Of a DNA stretch of 64,000 nt, positions 11,937 through 20,286 are shown piece by piece. This DNA comes from Luteolibacter sp. Y139. GTDB lineage: Bacteria; Verrucomicrobiota; Verrucomicrobiia; Verrucomicrobiales; Akkermansiaceae. How positions within the stretch are numbered: position 1 is the stretch's first letter; every line of letters begins with the position of its first letter. The DNA lies in NCBI RefSeq assembly GCF_038066715.1, contig NZ_JBBUKT010000014.1, positions 62,001 through 126,000 of the forward strand. The letters run 5' to 3'. The notes under the pieces were generated by a model. The model was not told the origin of the DNA. It did no database searches and worked only from the letters and a program-made list of their open reading frames with translations. Position numbers and translations under genes: made by a program.

Positions 11937-13517
11937 ATGCGTCCCCTCCCCGCACTCATCCTGGTCATCTTAACCGCATTGTTGCCCACCATAGCGCGCG
12001 CTGAGGTGATAAGCTCATCATTGGGCACCGGCTTGAAGGCGGATGGCAGCTTGGCGGCGGAAGGTAGCAACGACCTCCGTTGGACGGTCCGGTTTGGGTC
12101 GGGTAGTGAGTCGGCCGCTCGTGTGGGGTCCATAGGCAGCCCGTGGATTCCTTCAGGCACCCGGGGACAGTGGATCCAGCACCCGGACTCTCAAGCGGGG
12201 GGCCGCTACACCTACCGGAGTACGTTCAACTTGGAATTTCCCGAGACGAGTACGCCGCGGCTGCAATTGCGTATGGCCGCGGATGACGTGATCTACAGCG
12301 TGCGCGTGAATGGGCAGCACCAGTTTAATTCCCTCACCGGATTTGGCGCAGTGGACACGGTGGTCGTGGAAGAGGGCCTTCTCGCGGGACCTAACACGCT
12401 GGAGATCATCGTTTATAACACCAACGTTTACACCGGTCTCTGGTGCGAGATCATCGCCACTCACACACCTGTCGGAGCCACCGAAAGCCTGAGCGCCACG
12501 CTGGTGGAAGACATGCTCAAGGTAAGCTGGCCGGTCCGGGATCCCGCCTTCAGCCTGACTTACAATTCCACCTTGGATGGCGCGCTGCCTTGGTCCCCCG
12601 TCACGGCGCAACCTGATCTGATCGGAAGCGAGTTCTCCCTGAAGTTCCCGACCGAACTGGAGAAGGGTTTCTACCGGTTGGTCAAACCGGAGATCACGAA
12701 ACCGCCGGTCACCCGCATCACGGTGGACCCCACCGGCCCGGCCTCGAGCCAACCCGTCTATCTGGCCTCCAACGGGGAAAACTCATCGGCCCAGATTCCC
12801 CAGCTCGGAACGAGTCTGGGCGGAGCCCTCATCCACCGCTTCGACGCCGGGGACAGCTTCGATCCGCGAAAGGGCAATCTCAGCTACAATTGGAAAATCT
12901 TTTACCCCCCGAACATCAACGGCAGCGCGGAATACACCGGCCCGGGCCTTTCCGGCAACCTGACTTCCGCGCTCCAAATCGCGGCGAATACGCTTCCGAC
13001 TTTCGGCGGCAATGCTTGGCGAGCCCGGCTTACCGTGACCAGTGACGCCGGCGGCCTGCCGCTCTCCCGGGTGGCGGAGTTTAATTTTCAGTACACTTCC
13101 ACACCGAGTTCTCCCCCGGTGGTGACGGTGGTGGTCGATCTGGCTTCAAGCGAGTCATCTCAAGAAGTCGGGACCGGTTGCACCAGCGTTGATGGCTGCA
13201 ACCTGACTAACGCGCTCCCTGCCATCGACACTCATGTCTTCGACGCCTCTGCCTCGATCGACCCGCGTGGTGGCACCCTGAGCTATTACTGGGAATTCCG
13301 TTATCCCTCGAATTTCAACGGTGGAATTCCCTATACTCACTCCGGAATCGTCATTAACGGCCCCGTGGCGACCATCAGTCCCAATTCATTCCCTGATATT
13401 GGAAGCCTTAACTACCGCGTCAGGCTGACCGTGATCAGCACCTTGCCGGACGGCAGCATTCAATCGAAGGAGTTTAGGTTCCGCTTCAACTACGCCGATT
13501 CGGAACTTCCCTTTTAG
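11937..13517 (+). CDS. Secreted multidomain protein with two PKD-like domains
   Basis: The 526-residue product starts with a signal peptide (LPALILVILTALLPTIARA). Residues ~25-180 look like a jelly-roll or galactose-binding-like fold (RLQLRMAADDVIYSVRVNG). This is followed by a short segment related to the 'S-x-L-D-x-x-x-W' module seen on other secreted proteins here. Two PKD/Ig-like repeats then cover ~260-390 and ~395-520; each contains FDAG/FDAS-x-S-x-DPR-x-G-x-LSY and ends in a FNFQY/FRFNY strand. One CxxxxxxC pair lies in the second repeat. It is probably exported and surface-attached, perhaps binding a polymer. No enzyme motif is visible. Confidence 0.8.
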   Translation: MRPLPALILVILTALLPTIARAEVISSSLGTGLKADGSLAAEGSNDLRWTVRFGSGSESAARVGSIGSPWIPSGTRGQWIQHPDSQAGGRYTYRSTFNLEFPETSTPRLQLRMAADDVIYSVRVNGQHQFNSLTGFGAVDTVVVEEGLLAGPNTLEIIVYNTNVYTGLWCEIIATHTPVGATESLSATLVEDMLKVSWPVRDPAFSLTYNSTLDGALPWSPVTAQPDLIGSEFSLKFPTELEKGFYRLVKPEITKPPVTRITVDPTGPASSQPVYLASNGENSSAQIPQLGTSLGGALIHRFDAGDSFDPRKGNLSYNWKIFYPPNINGSAEYTGPGLSGNLTSALQIAANTLPTFGGNAWRARLTVTSDAGGLPLSRVAEFNFQYTSTPSSPPVVTVVVDLASSESSQEVGTGCTSVDGCNLTNALPAIDTHVFDASASIDPRGGTLSYYWEFRYPSNFNGGIPYTHSGIVINGPVATISPNSFPDIGSLNYRVRLTVISTLPDGSIQSKEFRFRFNYADSELPF

Positions 13518-13626
13518 CAAGCATGCGGGAGTGCTGGTGATCGACGGAACAAGCGACCGTTCAATCTGCGACGGTAAGAACGCCTGCTTATGGCACCACC
13601 TCAGTGCCATTCAGAACACAGCCCCT

Positions 13627-14403
13627 TCAACCAAACGCTCCCGACACATACTGCTCCGTCTGCCTCACACTCGGATTCGAGAAGATCTTCTGCGTCGTCC
13701 CGTGCTCGATCAGCTTGCCGAGGTAGAAGAACGCCGTCTTGTCCGCACACCTGCTGGCCTGGGCCAGATTGTGGGTGACGATGACAATGGTGTATTCCTT
13801 CTTCAGCTCTAACAGCAGCTCCTCCACCTTCAGCGTCGAGAGCGGATCCAGCGCCGAGCAGGGCTCATCCATCAGGATGATGTCCGGCTTCGTCGCGATG
13901 GTCCGTGCGATGCACAACCGCTGCTGCTGACCACCGGACAGACCGAAGGCACTGGTCTTGAGACGATCCTTCACGTCGTCCCACAGGGCGACACGTCGCA
14001 GGCAGTATTCGACGCGCTCGTCGATCGCCTTCGAGTTCTTCTCGCCGTGGATGCGCAGGCCGTAGGCGATGTTGTCGTAGATCGACTTCGGGAAAGGATT
14101 CCACTTCTGGAAGACCATGCCGACGCGACGGCGGAGCACTTGCAGATCGAGGTCCGGGCGGGAAATATCGATGCCCGCGATGCGGATCGCGCCACCCGTG
14201 ATCTTCGCACTGGGGATGCGATCGTTGATGCGATTGAAGCAACGCAGCAGCGTCGACTTCCCGCATCCGGACGGCCCGATGAAAGCCGTGATCTCGCGCG
14301 ACTGGATATCGAGGCTGATGTCGTGCAGCACCTGCTTGGCCCCGTAGTTGAAGCGCAGGCTATCGACGGCGATTGCCGGGACAGTGGACTGACCGTTTAC
14401 CAT
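13627..14403 (-). CDS. pstB: Phosphate ABC transporter ATP-binding protein PstB
   Basis: The 258-residue ATPase has Walker [10 protein letters not shown], signature LSGGQQQR, Walker [14 protein letters not shown] and the switch His in IVIVTHN. The PstB-typical stretch [15 protein letters not shown] is also present. It drives phosphate import through the PstC/PstA channel. Its start overlaps the end of pstA by 7 bp, so it is the last gene of the minus-strand order pstS-pstC-pstA-pstB. No phoU or two-component genes follow within the window. The downstream region is convergent with the PKD-like protein. Confidence 0.97.
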   Translation of the reverse strand: MVNGQSTVPAIAVDSLRFNYGAKQVLHDISLDIQSREITAFIGPSGCGKSTLLRCFNRINDRIPSAKITGGAIRIAGIDISRPDLDLQVLRRRVGMVFQKWNPFPKSIYDNIAYGLRIHGEKNSKAIDERVEYCLRRVALWDDVKDRLKTSAFGLSGGQQQRLCIARTIATKPDIILMDEPCSALDPLSTLKVEELLLELKKEYTIVIVTHNLAQASRCADKTAFFYLGKLIEHGTTQKIFSNPSVRQTEQYVSGAFG

Positions 14404-15521
14404 TTGAGTTTCGAGCGGACGCGGTTGCGGAGGATGATGGAGACGGTCGAGAACAGGAAGATCATCATCAGGAAAACGAAGACCGAGCCATACTGGGCGC
14501 GCTCGGTGTAGTCAGAGGTCGGGATGCGCGCGGCCAGCGTGTAGATGTGATATGGCAACGCCTGCACCTGGCTCTGGAAGGTGCCGAGAATTCCGCCCTC
14601 CCCTTCCCACGGCATCGTGTCCTTCGCCGCGACCGCAGCGGTGAACATGATCGGAGCCGTCTCACCGGCAGCACGGGCCAGCGAAAGCACGGATGAGGTC
14701 AGGATGCCCGGCAAGGCAAACGGCAGCACGCACTTGCGGATCGTGTGCCAGCGGGTCGCGCCCAGCGCCAGCGAAGCCTCGCGGAACCCCTGCGGCACCG
14801 CCTTCAGCGACTCCTCCGAGGCTGTGATGATCACGGGCAGGATCATGCACGCCAGCGTGGCGGACCCCGCAATCAGCGAGGAGTTCCAGCCTTGGAAGCT
14901 CAGGTAAGTGAAGCCCAGCGGAATCGCCAGCAGCGTGCGATCCACAGGCGTGCCGGTGAACACCGGCGCAGCCAGCACGAACACCGCGAAGCCGAAGAGA
15001 CCGAATACGATCGAAGGCACGCCAGCGAGATTGAGAATGGCCAGACGCACCCACTGGATGAAGCGGCCTTGCTTGGCATACTCGCTGAGATAGATAGCCG
15101 CTGCCACCCCGAAGAACAGTGCCAGACCCGTGCTCAGTAGCGTGAGCAAGGCAGTTCCGACGATCGGACCGGCAATGCCACCGCCCGAGTAGGAGTAGGA
15201 CATCTCATTGAAGAGAGCCCCTGCCCCGTGCTGGTCCACCCAGGCATGATACTGGTCCGCCGGCAGGCTGTGACGGACTCCGGACGCATCATCGAACACA
15301 TGGAGCGTCTGGGTCCGCTCGGTCAGGAAGGCGATGTCGATGAAAGGAAAGTGCGGCTTGAATAGCACAGGCATGCCATCCCAGCAAATGCGGCCGAAGA
15401 TCAGTAGCGCGACCAGCACCACGCCCCAGGTGAGGCCGCCGAGCGCCACCTTCACCAGGTTCTCCTTGAACCGTTCGTGATGGACGCCTTTGCGAATGAG
15501 TTGTTCGGGATTGTCCATCAC
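14397..15521 (-). CDS. pstA: Phosphate ABC transporter permease PstA
   Basis: The 374-residue inner-membrane permease shows the PstA hallmarks [14 protein letters not shown] and the EAA-type loop [16 protein letters not shown]. It is longer than typical PstA (about 290) because of an extra periplasmic segment at ~45-115, between the first membrane helix and the conserved core. It overlaps pstC by 4 bp (ATGA) and pstB by 7 bp, so the three are translationally coupled. With PstC it forms the phosphate channel. Confidence 0.95.
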   Translation of the reverse strand: MMDNPEQLIRKGVHHERFKENLVKVALGGLTWGVVLVALLIFGRICWDGMPVLFKPHFPFIDIAFLTERTQTLHVFDDASGVRHSLPADQYHAWVDQHGAGALFNEMSYSYSGGGIAGPIVGTALLTLLSTGLALFFGVAAAIYLSEYAKQGRFIQWVRLAILNLAGVPSIVFGLFGFAVFVLAAPVFTGTPVDRTLLAIPLGFTYLSFQGWNSSLIAGSATLACMILPVIITASEESLKAVPQGFREASLALGATRWHTIRKCVLPFALPGILTSSVLSLARAAGETAPIMFTAAVAAKDTMPWEGEGGILGTFQSQVQALPYHIYTLAARIPTSDYTERAQYGSVFVFLMMIFLFSTVSIILRNRVRSKLKW

Positions 15522-17455
15522 TCGTGGCTGATACGGAATTTGTGAAGCAGGCGCTGGGCAGTCCAGTTGATGGCGAGCACCATGGCGAAGAGCACCATAC
15601 CGACAACGAAGAGCGCGCGGTAGTGGACGCTGCCGAAGGGCACCTCACCCAGCTCCTGCGCGATGATGCCGGTCAACGTGTGCGCCGGCTGGAAGAAAAC
15701 ACCGAGGCCCTCGGTGAAATCCGGGATCTTGATGCGGTTGCCTGCGACCAGCAGCACCACCATCGTCTCCCCGATCACGCGGCCCAGGCCTAACAAGACC
15801 GCGGCAAGCACACCGGAAATCGCGGCGGGAAAGACCACCCGGAAGACCGTCTGGAGCTTGGAAGCACCAAGCGCATCTGAAGCCTCGGCGAAGGCGGAAG
15901 GAACGTTGTTCAGCGCGTCTTCCGAAAGCGAGAAGATCGTCGGGATCGCCATCAGGCCGAGCAAGCAGCCGGCCGTGAACATGTTAAGCCGCTGTTGGAT
16001 CGGGAAGCCCGGCATCCACGAAAAGGCATCCTTCGTCGAGGTCTCCTGAAGGATCGTGCCCAGCACCGCGATGCCGAGGAAACCGAGCACCACCGACGGA
16101 ATCGCCTGGAGGAACTCGATGACCGGCTTCACGAAGTTCTGCTGGCGGCGGCCTGCGAGCTGGTTCGTGTAGATCGCCGCACCCACACCGAGCGGGATCG
16201 CCAGCGACAAGGCGATGACGGCGATCAGCAGCGAGCCCGTGAAAAGTGGAATGATTCCGTAGAAGTCCTGCCATTCACCGCCCGTGATCCAGTCGCGACC
16301 GGACAAGAAGCCCCAGATGGTCGTGCCCAGGCCAATGGGAGCATCGTTCTTCCACGACTCCATCGCCGGCATCGTATCGGAAATCTCCTTGGAATACTGG
16401 TCGACCGCCTTGCGGAAGGTGGCGAGGTAGCGGTCGGCCTTGTCATCCGCCAGCTTGGCGGGAAGCTTCTGCTGGACCTCGGCAAGCGCGGCCGAAAGCG
16501 CCGCATTGGCCTCCTTGAACTCCGTCAGGCGCGCGAGCACCGGCTCCAGATACATCTTGAAATCCACCGGCTCGGTGGTCACGGCAGCCTGCGCATCGGC
16601 CTCAAGCTGTGTCTTCGCCTCGGCCGATTTGGCACCCCGGGCGGCATCTAACAAGGTCTCGCGCTTGGCGACCTCGATCTCGTGCAGGTTGGCGGCTTCC
16701 TTGGTCGCCTTGACCGTGTCGCCGGTCTCCATGACCAGCGTATCGAGAGGAGCCGAAGCATCGGCGAAAGCATCGATCGCCGCGCGGAAATCCGCCAGCG
16801 GCTGGCTAGCCTCCGCTTTCTTCGCGGCAAGCTGCGCTTGAATCGTGACGATCAGCGGCGGATCGTCGGTGGAAAGCGGCGCACGCGCGCCAAATGCTGA
16901 AATCAATTGCGAACGCTCCGCCTCGGAGAGGTGCGGGGATGTCGGGAGTCCGGTGCCAAATTTACCGGCCACCCCTTCGCCCAGCAGTTCCTTGTACTTC
17001 GCGGTCAGCTTGTCCTGAAGCTCCTTCGGGACACCCGCGTCGCCGGCATTCTCCGTCACCTTCTGGAGCGCCGTCTGCGCCGGGGCGACCGCGTCACCGA
17101 GATAACTGACAATTGCCGCCGCTTCCTGCGATCGGAGCATCTCCTCACGGCAGCCTTCATTGACCTGTGCGAAATACGCGCGGTTGAGCAGCGAACTCAT
17201 CTGCTCATGCGCCGTCAGGTCCTTGCGCGGGATATCCACGAACTCGAGACCCGCCTTGCGGTAGAGCTGGAGCTCCGCGCGGTAGCTCGGGAAAAAGCTC
17301 GAGCCCTCCCGGATCAGGAAGACGATGATCAGGACCAGAATGACAATCGTCAGGCCGGCATTGCTGGCGAAGAAGAACTTGATCAAGCCGTCCGTGCCGC
17401 GCCCCTTCCGGCGGAAGGGATGGTCGGCAGGAACTTGGGTAGGCGTCTCAGGCAT
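15518..17455 (-). CDS. pstC: Phosphate ABC transporter permease PstC with large periplasmic insertion
   Basis: The 645-residue product is about twice the usual PstC length. The first membrane helix (~29-50, AGLTIVILVLIIVFLI) is followed by ~340 residues of mostly helical, Ala/Lys/Glu-rich, probably coiled-coil sequence. The canonical permease core begins near residue 395 (FYGIIPLFTGSLLIAVIAL, QAIPSVVLGFLGIAVLG, EASDALGASKLQTVFRV). The orientation of TM1 places the insert in the periplasm, where it could contact PstS. The gene overlaps pstA by 4 bp and follows pstS after 94 bp. The core assignment is certain; the insert is of unknown function. Confidence 0.94.
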   Translation of the reverse strand: MPETPTQVPADHPFRRKGRGTDGLIKFFFASNAGLTIVILVLIIVFLIREGSSFFPSYRAELQLYRKAGLEFVDIPRKDLTAHEQMSSLLNRAYFAQVNEGCREEMLRSQEAAAIVSYLGDAVAPAQTALQKVTENAGDAGVPKELQDKLTAKYKELLGEGVAGKFGTGLPTSPHLSEAERSQLISAFGARAPLSTDDPPLIVTIQAQLAAKKAEASQPLADFRAAIDAFADASAPLDTLVMETGDTVKATKEAANLHEIEVAKRETLLDAARGAKSAEAKTQLEADAQAAVTTEPVDFKMYLEPVLARLTEFKEANAALSAALAEVQQKLPAKLADDKADRYLATFRKAVDQYSKEISDTMPAMESWKNDAPIGLGTTIWGFLSGRDWITGGEWQDFYGIIPLFTGSLLIAVIALSLAIPLGVGAAIYTNQLAGRRQQNFVKPVIEFLQAIPSVVLGFLGIAVLGTILQETSTKDAFSWMPGFPIQQRLNMFTAGCLLGLMAIPTIFSLSEDALNNVPSAFAEASDALGASKLQTVFRVVFPAAISGVLAAVLLGLGRVIGETMVVLLVAGNRIKIPDFTEGLGVFFQPAHTLTGIIAQELGEVPFGSVHYRALFVVGMVLFAMVLAINWTAQRLLHKFRISHE

Positions 17456-17492
17456 GCAGGCGCGGCAAGCGTGGGGGGGAGATGTGTAAATG

Positions 17493-17527
17493 GCAATCCC
17501 GGCGGGTGGACGCCGCGCCGGGATTGC
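17493..17527 (-). promoter_or_regulatory. Intergenic hairpin between pstS and pstC
   Basis: A perfect 12-bp stem, 17493-17504 with 17516-17527, and an 11-nt loop lie between the pstS stop and the pstC start. On the minus-strand transcript no U run follows. It is therefore more likely a 3'-end-protecting or partial-readthrough structure that raises pstS over permease expression than a full terminator. Confidence 0.5.
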
Positions 17528-17549
17528 GTGTCAAAATCGACAGACGAAC

Positions 17550-18365
17550 TTATTTGTTCGGCACGAAGCCAAGGCGCTCGGCGATCTTCTGGCCTTCAGC
17601 ACCGGTGGCGAATTCCACGAAGGCCTTCGCGGTGGCGTCGGCAGTTTCCGGAATGTAGTAGTAGCAAGCGCGGCTGTAAGCGTACTTGGTCGCGTTCGCG
17701 GCAACCGGCTCGACACCTTCGATGGTGATGTCGGCAACTCCGGAGGCCTTGGAGTAAGCGAGGCCCACGTAGCCGACGCCGTTCTTGTTCTTGGCCACTT
17801 CCTGGGCGATCTGCTCGTTACCAGCCAGCTTCTGGGCGCTGTCCGGATAGTTGCGGCCCTTCATGGCGAGGGTCTGCCAGTCCTTGTAGGTACCGGAGGC
17901 AGTGTTGCGGGTGTAGATCGAGATCGGGCCCGGAGTGCCGCCGACTTCGCTCCAGTCCTTCACCTGGCCGGTGAAGATCTTGGCAACCTGATCCTTGGTC
18001 AGGGCCTTGATTCCGTTCGCCTTGTTCACGATGACCACGATCATGTCGTGGCAGGCTTCCACTTCATTGAGCTTGATGCCCTTGGCGCGGGCGGCAGTGA
18101 TTTCCTCAGGCTTGGCCTTGCGGGAAGACATGCCGATCTGGGCCGTGCCGTTCGCCAGCGCCGGGAAGGCGGTGGACGAACCTTCAGCGGCGATGTCGAA
18201 CTTCACGCCCTTGTTCTTTGCGGAAAAGCTCTCGGCAAGCTGCGGAACGAGCTTGGCACCCAGGGTGTCGGATCCCTTGATGCTGATATTTTGCGCGCTG
18301 GCGCTGGCGGCGAGCATGGCTCCCGCGAAGAGGCTGGCGGCGGCGAATCGGATGGTGGTGCGCAT
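17550..18365 (-). CDS. pstS: Periplasmic phosphate-binding protein PstS
   Basis: The product is 271 residues from ATG 18365, chosen because a signal peptide (MRTTIRFAAASLFAGAML ... ASAQ) starts there. The ligand-binding loops typical of PstS are present: IKGSDTLG after the cleavage site, EGSSTAF, and YTRNTASGTYKDWQ. It captures phosphate in the periplasm for PstCAB. It heads the pst operon and diverges from the porin gene across a ~270-bp region with palindromic sites. A hairpin follows the stop. Confidence 0.96.
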   Translation of the reverse strand: MRTTIRFAAASLFAGAMLAASASAQNISIKGSDTLGAKLVPQLAESFSAKNKGVKFDIAAEGSSTAFPALANGTAQIGMSSRKAKPEEITAARAKGIKLNEVEACHDMIVVIVNKANGIKALTKDQVAKIFTGQVKDWSEVGGTPGPISIYTRNTASGTYKDWQTLAMKGRNYPDSAQKLAGNEQIAQEVAKNKNGVGYVGLAYSKASGVADITIEGVEPVAANATKYAYSRACYYYIPETADATAKAFVEFATGAEGQKIAERLGFVPNK

Positions 18366-18442
18366 GATGTGATATGGATTTCCGCGCCGCAAGCGACGCT
18401 CGTCGGCATGGATGCCAGCATCGTCACAAACGTCCACCGGTG

Positions 18443-18590
18443 CTTTGTGACGGGTTTGTCACGTAACCCTGCTAGAGGAGCAGGCGGATCACCCCGCAAA
18501 TCCCTCGCCATCAGCCTCCAAGGCTGGTTCCGGCGCTTTGTGACAGGACTGTCACGAGACGGATCTGTCACAAACCCGTCACTTCACGTC
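18443..18590. promoter_or_regulatory. Palindromic and Pho-box-like sites between pstS and the porin gene
   Basis: Two near-identical copies of CTTTGTGAC-N6-GTCACG lie at about 18443-18462 and 18537-18556, one nearer each divergent gene. The spacers are different (GGGTTT-like and AGGACT). Beside the second copy, CTGTCAC (18565-18571), AAAC and CCGTCAC (18576-18582) form a 7-4-7 direct repeat, which is the spacing of a classical PhoB box. A phosphate-starvation regulator is the obvious candidate. Which element is bound cannot be decided from sequence. Confidence 0.6.
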
Positions 18591-18635
18591 GATTCCCGCC
18601 GCCTAACCGCACCGCCTTCCTATTTCATCCAATCC

Positions 18636-19940
18636 ATGAAGTACCAAACGACCCAAGCCACCACGGCGCTTCTCGGCGCCCTTTCCAGCCTCGCCTTCGC
18701 CGGTGATCCCGCGCCCGCTCCTGCCCCCGCCGCCGAAAGCGGCTCGATGTTCGCCGACTTCAATTTCTGCGAATGGCTCTCGAGCAAGCCCGGCACGGTC
18801 AAAATTCCGGAGAATCCTTGGGTCCAGAGCCTCGTCTTCGAAGGCCGCTACCATTGGAATGCCGCCTACATCGATGGCGAAGGCACCAACGGCCGTGACT
18901 TTAGCGAGACCTACACCGACGCCCGCCGCTTCCGTCTCGGTGGCAAGATCGGCTTCCTCAACTACTTCGCCTACAAGGGCGTGGTGAACATGGTCGACGA
19001 CCAGCGCTTCAATGGCGGCGAACTGCATTACGGATACGAGGATTTCGACGAGTCCTACTTCACCTTCGACCTGGTCAAGGCCTTCAGCATCTCCGGAGTG
19101 GACGCCCTGACCCTGAACTACGGCCGTTTCAAATGGCACGGCGGCCTTGAAGCCCGCACCTCCTCGAACGCACTCATCACTGTCGAGCGCTCGGCCCTGT
19201 CGAACAAGCTCTATCAAAGCGCCCGCCCGACGGGTGTCTTCGTGACCGCCACCAAGGGCCGCTTGAGCGGTATCTTCGGCGTCTCCAGCACCGATGAAGG
19301 CACCGATGACGCCGGCGTTGACACCGGCAACGTCGAAGGCTGGGGCGGCTGGAACGACGGCGTGATGTTCAATACCGAATTGGTCTACTCCGCCACCGAC
19401 GACCTCCGCTTCGGATGGGAATTCATCTACAACAATGCCGACGAGCGCTTCCACGACGAGGACTCGCTGCTCGACTACCGCTGGGCCACCACCCTCTCCG
19501 GCGAATACGCCATCGGCAATGGCGGCGTGAGCGTCGAAGGTTTCCTCGGCGACAATGGCGGTGCCGACATGCAGTCGAACGCCAAACGCCGCGGAAACTT
19601 CTGGGGCGTCGTGGTCATGCCTTACTACTGGATCGTCCCCGCCAAGCTGCAGGCCGTGGTTCAGCTCATGTATGCCGGTGCCGAAGAAGACCAGGGCATC
19701 CGCACCAACAGCCGCTACGTCCGCGCCACCAACTACGGCGGCGGCGGCAATCCGAACATCGTCAACGGCGGCCGCGGCGACGAACTCTTCACCGCCTACG
19801 CCGGCCTCAACTACCTGGTCTGCGGCGATAACCTGAAGTTCCAGCTCGGCGCTGAACTCAGCCACCTGGAAACCCCGAATGTCGGCGACGGCGATGTCGA
19901 CGCCCTCACCTGGCAGTTCGGCTTCCGCACGTTCTTCTGA
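18636..19940 (+). CDS. Phosphate-selective-porin-like outer membrane protein
   Basis: The product is 434 residues from ATG 18636; upstream in-frame sequence is antisense to pstS and is excluded. A signal peptide ends near SSLAFA. The rest is rich in alternating hydrophobic/aromatic beta-strands ending in the outer-membrane C-terminus FGFRTFF. Pattern and length resemble the OprO/OprP (porin O/P) family, for example LTLNYGRFKWHGGLEARTSS. Divergence from pstS and the palindromic sites between them support a role in phosphate or polyphosphate passage across the outer membrane. The substrate itself is inferred from context. A rho-independent terminator follows. Confidence 0.85.
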   Translation: MKYQTTQATTALLGALSSLAFAGDPAPAPAPAAESGSMFADFNFCEWLSSKPGTVKIPENPWVQSLVFEGRYHWNAAYIDGEGTNGRDFSETYTDARRFRLGGKIGFLNYFAYKGVVNMVDDQRFNGGELHYGYEDFDESYFTFDLVKAFSISGVDALTLNYGRFKWHGGLEARTSSNALITVERSALSNKLYQSARPTGVFVTATKGRLSGIFGVSSTDEGTDDAGVDTGNVEGWGGWNDGVMFNTELVYSATDDLRFGWEFIYNNADERFHDEDSLLDYRWATTLSGEYAIGNGGVSVEGFLGDNGGADMQSNAKRRGNFWGVVVMPYYWIVPAKLQAVVQLMYAGAEEDQGIRTNSRYVRATNYGGGGNPNIVNGGRGDELFTAYAGLNYLVCGDNLKFQLGAELSHLETPNVGDGDVDALTWQFGFRTFF

Positions 19941-19967
19941 AGCGCTCGGTTGCGCATCATGGTTGCG

Positions 19968-20000
19968 AAGCACCGGTCCACAAGGGCCGGTGCTTTTTTA
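19968..20000 (+). terminator. Rho-independent terminator after the porin gene
   Basis: AAGCACCGG (19968-19976) pairs with CCGGTGCTT (19987-19995) around a 10-nt loop and runs into a T-rich tail. It is 27 bp past the porin stop and correctly oriented. Confidence 0.85.
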
Positions 20001-20087
20001 TTGGGCTGCCGCACAGACCCGCAGGATGAGCCGCTGCCATCGCTCACCCGCTCTATTGCCAGCATCCCTTCTTCCGCCACATCTCCC

Positions 20088-20152
20088 CTTCAGCACCACA
20101 TTCTCTCTTCAGCACCATATTCCCTCTCCAACACCATTCACTCTTCAGCACC
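20088..20152. repeat. Four short direct repeats leading into a REP-like cluster
   Basis: The 11-mer CTTCAGCACCA (with CTCCAACACCA as a variant) starts at 20088, 20107, 20126 and 20143, a period of 19, 19 and 17 bp. The last copy runs directly into a GCACC-AAC-GGTGC hairpin. The stretch is non-coding. Confidence 0.6.
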
Positions 20153-20228
20153 AACGGTGCGAAAGCTTTTAGCCCAGCCCATCGGGCTGGGTTTCCCATG
20201 CAGATCCATCGGCGGCCTGAAGGGCCGC
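20148..20228. repeat. REP-like three-hairpin element, copy A
   Basis: Three perfect hairpins occur in order: GCACC-AAC-GGTGC (20148-20160), CCCAGCCC-ATC-GGGCTGGG (20173-20191) and GCGGCC-TGAAG-GGCCGC (20212-20228), separated by 12 and 20 nt. Copy B at 39181-39261 has the same order, nearly the same spacing and the same first and third loops, with different stem sequences. The element sits between the terminator after the porin gene and the convergent dacB-like gene. It resembles REP/BIME-type palindromes common in this phylum; this identity is inferred. Confidence 0.65.
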
Positions 20229-20286
20229 GAGACGTGCCAGGCGGCATCAACCCCTGCGCCACCAACAGAAGCATAGCCCTCCCATT

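Noticed and set aside
17490-18635. In-frame extension of the porin gene by ~380 residues
   Set aside because: It is antisense to pstS and its promoter; the signal peptide starts at 18636.
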